Below, in pieces: positions 28,215 to 30,785 of a stretch of 30,785 bases of DNA. The notes below the pieces were generated by a model. It saw only the letters and a program-made list of their open reading frames with translations, was not told where the DNA came from and searched no databases. The stretch's first letter is position 1. Each line of letters starts with the position of its first letter. The DNA is taken from the NCBI GenBank assembly GCA_019683665.1, contig JADGIB010000006.1, forward strand, positions 1 through 30,785, in the 5' to 3' direction. The translations under genes and the position numbers were made by a program. Origin of the DNA: Solirubrobacteraceae bacterium. Lineage in GTDB: Bacteria > Actinomycetota > Thermoleophilia > Solirubrobacterales > Solirubrobacteraceae.

Positions 28215-29600
28215 TCAGGCCGTGGTGCGGCGCAGCATCTCGACGACGAGGAACGCCAGCTCCAGCGACTGCTGGGTGTTCAGCCGCGGGTCGCACGCCG
28301 TCTCGTAGCGGGACGCGAGCTCGCTGTGGCTGATCTGCTGGGCGCCGCCCAGGCACTCGGTCACGTCCTCGCCGGTGTGCTCGACGTGGATGCCGCCCGG
28401 GTGCGTGCCCAGCCGCTGGTGGACCTCGAAGAAGCCCTCGACCTCGTCCATGACCCGGTCGAAGTGCCGCGTCTTGTGGCCGGTCGGCGACTCCTCGGTG
28501 TTGCCGTGCATCGGGTCGCACTGCCACACGACGCGGTGGCCGGTCCGGGTCACCGCCTCGACGATCGGCGGCAGGACGTCGCGGACGGCCTCGTTGCCCA
28601 TGCGCGACACGAGCGTGACGCGGCCGTCGACCCGCTCGGGGTCGAGGCGGCGGACGAGCTCGACCGCCTCCTCCGGGGTCGCCGTCGGGCCGAGCTTGAC
28701 CCCGATCGGGTTCGCCAGCAGCGCGCCGAGCGCGACGTGGGCGCCGTCGAGCTGGCGGGTGCGCTCCCCGATCCACACCTGGTGGGCGGAGGCGAGGTAG
28801 AGCCGGTCGCCGTTGAGGCGCAGGAGCGCGCGCTCGTAGTCGAGGACGAGCATCTCGTGGCTCGCGTACAGCTCGACGGTCCGCAGCGAGCTGTCGTCGA
28901 CCCCGCAGGCGGACATGAAGCGCAGGCTGCGGTCGATCTCGGTCGCCAGCCGCTCGTAGCGCTCGCCGGCGGCCGAGCGGCGCACGAAGTCCATGTTCCA
29001 CTCGTGGAGGCGGTGGAGGTCGGCCAGGCCGGCGCCGGTGATCGCGCGGGCGAGGTTCATCGCGGCGGCGGCGTTCGCGTACGCGCGCACGAGGCGGCCC
29101 GGGTCGGGGCGGCGGGCCTCGGGCGTCGCCTCGATCGAGTTCACCATGTCGCCGCGGTAGGACGGCAGGCCGGCGGCGTCGACGTCGGAGCTGCGCGGCT
29201 TGGCGTACTGGCCGGCGATCCGCCCGACCTTCACGACTGGCATCGAGGTGCCGTAGGTGAGGACGACCGCCATCTGCAGGAGGGTGCGGATCGTGCCGTT
29301 GAGGTGCTCGTCGGTGTTGTCGAGGAACGTCTCGGCGCAGTCGCCGCCCTGGAGCAGGAACGCGTCGCCGCGGGCGACGGCGCCGAGCCGCTGCTGGAGG
29401 CGGTCGACCTCGGCGGGGACCGTGATCGGCGGCACGTGCTCGAGCAGCCTGCGGACGCGCAGCACGTAGTCGGGATCCGGCCACGCCGGCTGCTGCGCGG
29501 CGGGGCGCGCGAGCGCGTCGGACAGCGCGGCGGCGAGCGCGGCGGGCAGCGGCGGGAGCTCCGGCAGCTCCGAGACCGGTACGTCGACCGTCCATGTCAT
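28215..29600 (-). CDS. aroG: Class II 3-deoxy-7-phosphoheptulonate (DAHP) synthase
   Basis: DAHP synthase condenses phosphoenolpyruvate and erythrose 4-phosphate, the first step of aromatic amino-acid synthesis. The 461-residue product matches the plant/actinobacterial class II enzyme in length and motifs. These include LLQGGDCAETF (metal cysteine), GRIAGQYAKPRSS, LASAHQVWIGERTRQLDGAH, GVKLGPTATPEEA, CDPMHGNTEESPTGHKTR and GGIHVEHTGEDVTECLGG. The N-terminal extension (about 1-60) is where the mycobacterial enzyme binds allosteric aromatic amino acids. The start at 29600 is 7 nt after TAGCGT. Confidence 0.97.
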   Translation of the reverse strand: MTWTVDVPVSELPELPPLPAALAAALSDALARPAAQQPAWPDPDYVLRVRRLLEHVPPITVPAEVDRLQQRLGAVARGDAFLLQGGDCAETFLDNTDEHLNGTIRTLLQMAVVLTYGTSMPVVKVGRIAGQYAKPRSSDVDAAGLPSYRGDMVNSIEATPEARRPDPGRLVRAYANAAAAMNLARAITGAGLADLHRLHEWNMDFVRRSAAGERYERLATEIDRSLRFMSACGVDDSSLRTVELYASHEMLVLDYERALLRLNGDRLYLASAHQVWIGERTRQLDGAHVALGALLANPIGVKLGPTATPEEAVELVRRLDPERVDGRVTLVSRMGNEAVRDVLPPIVEAVTRTGHRVVWQCDPMHGNTEESPTGHKTRHFDRVMDEVEGFFEVHQRLGTHPGGIHVEHTGEDVTECLGGAQQISHSELASRYETACDPRLNTQQSLELAFLVVEMLRRTTA

Positions 29601-29607
29601 GCCCGAA

Positions 29608-29613
29608 ACGCTA
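29608..29613 (-). promoter_or_regulatory. Predicted -10 element TAGCGT of the DAHP synthase gene
   Basis: TAGCGT ends 7 nt before the ATG at 29600, with no Shine-Dalgarno sequence. The rest of the 141-bp divergent gap to the VOC gene is GC-rich with no other clear signal. Confidence 0.6.
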
Positions 29614-29784
29614 GTGGGGCGCGGTCCGGCGGGCCGGCGTCGCGCGCCGGCGGACGCCCGCGGCGGCGGCGAGCGGCCCGCCCTCGCGCGCGCCCGCGCG
29701 GCCCGGCGATGAGTCCGCACGCGGCCGGCGGTCCAACGGACATGACCACCTCCCCCCACCACCATCACCGACATCGCCGTCGCG

Positions 29785-30135
29785 ATGTTCACGGTCGCCG
29801 ACCAGGACGCGGCGATCGCCTTCTACACGGAGCGGCTCGGCTTCGAGCTGCGCGGCGACCAGGCGTACGGCGAGGGCCGGCGCTGGGTCGAGGTGGCGCC
29901 GCCCGGGTCGGCGGCCCGCCTGGCGCTGAACCCGCCGATGGGCGACGAGCCGGGCGGCGGCTCGATCGGGGTCGAGACCGCCGACGTGGCGGGCGAGCAC
30001 GCGCGGCTGCGGGCGCTCGGCGGCGTCGACGTCAGCCCGGAGATCATGACGGCGCCGGGCGCGCCGCCGATGTTCTCGGTGCGCGACCCGGACGGCAACT
30101 GGATCTGGGTCGTCGGGCGCGACGCGCCGGCCTGA
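29785..30135 (+). CDS. VOC-family (glyoxalase/bleomycin-resistance fold) protein, N-terminus probably frameshifted
   Basis: The product reads 116 residues from ATG 29785. It has the vicinal-oxygen-chelate pattern: DQDAAIAFYTERLGFELRGD, EVAPPGSAARLALNPP, SIGVETADVAGEHARLRALG and MFSVRDPDGNWIWVV. Members are metal-dependent isomerases, dioxygenases or resistance proteins; the function here is unknown. The expected first beta strand, ITDIAVAMFTV, is encoded in this frame upstream of the ATG but has no start codon before an in-frame TGA. ATG 29742 is in another frame and joins correctly if one C is removed from the six-C run at 29752-29757. That would give 130 residues. The feature is listed from the in-frame ATG. 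Confidence 0.82.
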   Translation: MFTVADQDAAIAFYTERLGFELRGDQAYGEGRRWVEVAPPGSAARLALNPPMGDEPGGGSIGVETADVAGEHARLRALGGVDVSPEIMTAPGAPPMFSVRDPDGNWIWVVGRDAPA

Positions 30136-30137
30136 CG

Positions 30138-30160
30138 GGCGCGGCGGCGTGCGCCGCGCC
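30138..30160 (+). terminator. Hairpin after the VOC gene
   Basis: A perfect 9-bp stem, GGCGCGGCG with CGCCGCGCC, and a 5-nt loop begins 2 nt after the stop at 30135. There is no T-run. It lies between convergent genes, so it could act from either side. Confidence 0.55.
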
Positions 30161-30168
30161 GCCGGGGC

Positions 30169-30185
30169 CGGGTCGTCCCGACCCG
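30169..30185. terminator. Second hairpin in the convergent gap
   Basis: CGGGTCG and CGACCCG form a perfect 7-bp stem with a TCC loop, 8 bp beyond the first hairpin. The pair resembles tandem GC-rich terminators without U-tracts. Confidence 0.45.
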
Positions 30186-30225
30186 ACCCGGCCCGGCGGC
30201 GGGCCTCCCTGCCCGGGAGCTTCGG

Positions 30226-30597
30226 TCAGCGGCCGAGGCCGGCGGCGGCGGCCTGCCGCAGGCCGGGCCGGACGGCGGCGCGCGTCGCGCGGACGCGGGC
30301 CTGGCTGAAGTCGCAGCCGCGGTCGCGGGCGCGGGCGAGCAGCTCGATTCCCAGGTCCCACCACGCCTGGCCCTCGTCGTAGTTGCCGAGGATGTCCTGG
30401 CGCTCGCTCTCGGCGAAGGCGGAGTTGATGAGGTCGGCGACCTGGCGGCAGTAGTCGTCGTGAGTCGCGTTCCCGGTCGGGGTCGAGCGCACGCGGGCGG
30501 CGGCGTCGGCGTCCGACGTCGCGACGGCGGCGCCGGCCCCGAGCAGGCAGGCGCCGGCGGCGACGACGGCGGTGAGACGGCGGATCGTGGCGGTCAT
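30226..30597 (-). CDS. Small secreted protein of unknown function
   Basis: The 123-residue product has a signal peptide: TATIRRL, a hydrophobic core (TAVVAAGACLLGAGAAVA) and a likely cleavage near residue 33 after SDADA. The mature part is about 90 residues, helical, with two cysteines (in DDYCRQV and RGCDF) that could form a disulphide outside the cell. I recognise no family. ATG 30597 is preferred to an in-frame ATG at 30633 because it gives the better signal peptide and follows GAGGAG by 10 nt. Confidence 0.75.
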   Translation of the reverse strand: MTATIRRLTAVVAAGACLLGAGAAVATSDADAAARVRSTPTGNATHDDYCRQVADLINSAFAESERQDILGNYDEGQAWWDLGIELLARARDRGCDFSQARVRATRAAVRPGLRQAAAAGLGR

Positions 30598-30785
30598 GGC
30601 GGCGGGGCTCCTCGGGTCGCTGGCGGACGGCACGGGCGCAGCCTCCCGCGCGGGCGGCCGCGCGTCTGTCAGCGGCGCGACAGAGCGGGCGTCGGACCGC
30701 CGACGCGCGCCCGCGCGCCCGTGCGGCGTCGGTTGTCGGGGTGGGGGGGGGGGGGGCGCCGGCCCCGGCCCGCGCCCGGGGGGGG
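30598..30785. other. Right-end sequence, GC-rich and decaying into poly-G
   Basis: Apart from the ribosome-binding site and promoter region of the secreted protein, no gene is seen. From about 30739 the sequence is long G runs and GC-only blocks, typical of a low-quality read end. I would not interpret it biologically. Confidence 0.6.

Noticed and set aside
29742..29790. A histidine- and arginine-rich peptide (HHHHRHRRR) starting at ATG 29742
   Set aside because: It looks like a metal-binding tail but is best explained as VOC coding sequence read out of frame after an extra C.
30729..30785. G-quadruplex-like G runs at the right end
   Set aside because: The position at the edge and GC-only composition fit a sequencing artefact better than a regulatory structure.
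1..30785. tRNA, rRNA, riboswitch, CRISPR, insertion sequences or phage genes
   Set aside because: No cloverleaf, conserved rRNA stretch, repeat-spacer pattern, transposase or terminal inverted repeats was seen. Gaps between genes are all under 200 bp. This was by eye, so a weak RNA element could be missed.

Overview
The window is a very GC-rich, tightly packed chromosomal segment with 33 supportable protein genes and no visible tRNA, rRNA, CRISPR array, insertion sequence or phage gene. Gene content points to an actinobacterium: a ruvCAB and yebC neighbourhood, an InhA-type enoyl reductase, a class II DAHP synthase, a pH-sensing-type class III cyclase and a group II truncated globin. The sigma-like/zinc-finger membrane protein and the overall style suggest the Thermoleophilia/Solirubrobacterales branch. 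That placement is inference only. Both ends look like contig ends: bases 1-13 resemble a Nextera mosaic end and the right end decays into poly-G.

Layout. Bases 1-7271 (minus strand): a TetR regulator, then ruvC-ruvA-ruvB chained by GTGA overlaps, a membrane diguanylate cyclase 7 bp after ruvB, a zinc-ribbon/PAS protein and a fused SecDF that runs off the left end. A yajC gene, usual between ruvB and secD, is absent. Bases 7337-11282: a class III nucleotide cyclase divergent from TetR, then yebC with a nitronate monooxygenase, and a truncated globin divergent from a MarR regulator. Bases 11279-16438: a CDP-glucose pair (cytidylyltransferase and 4,6-dehydratase) divergent from phosphomannomutase, followed by a metallo-beta-lactamase-fold hydrolase and a zinc alcohol dehydrogenase. 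Bases 16425-20822: an RpiB-like protein, a NUDIX-CYTH fusion and a Gfo/Idh/MocA oxidoreductase in one coupled operon, divergent from a glycosyltransferase and a sigma-like/zinc-finger membrane protein. Bases 20842-27008 (minus strand): a DUF47-Pit phosphate uptake pair, a small membrane protein, an RpiR regulator, pdxS-pdxT and a frameshifted PAS-GAF-PP2C phosphatase. Bases 27103-30785: a small membrane protein, an InhA-like enoyl reductase, DAHP synthase, a VOC protein with a probable N-terminal frameshift, and a small secreted protein.

The most consistent structural signal is regulatory. Fifteen likely transcription-unit heads carry a TANNNT hexamer; in 14 of them it ends 6-10 nt before the start codon, usually with no Shine-Dalgarno sequence. 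This implies widespread leaderless mRNAs. In three places the upstream gene's TAG stop codon is also the first half of that hexamer. Two divergent gene pairs are separated by only 36 and 41 bp, with a -10 element facing each way. No TAA stop is used by any gene in the window.

I found no single new defence-like or catalytic system. The items most worth pursuing are the sigma-like/zinc-finger/TM protein, the NUDIX-CYTH fusion, the signalling genes placed between ruvB and secDF, the stop-codon/promoter overlaps and the GTTGC/GCAAC repeat cluster between globin and marR.
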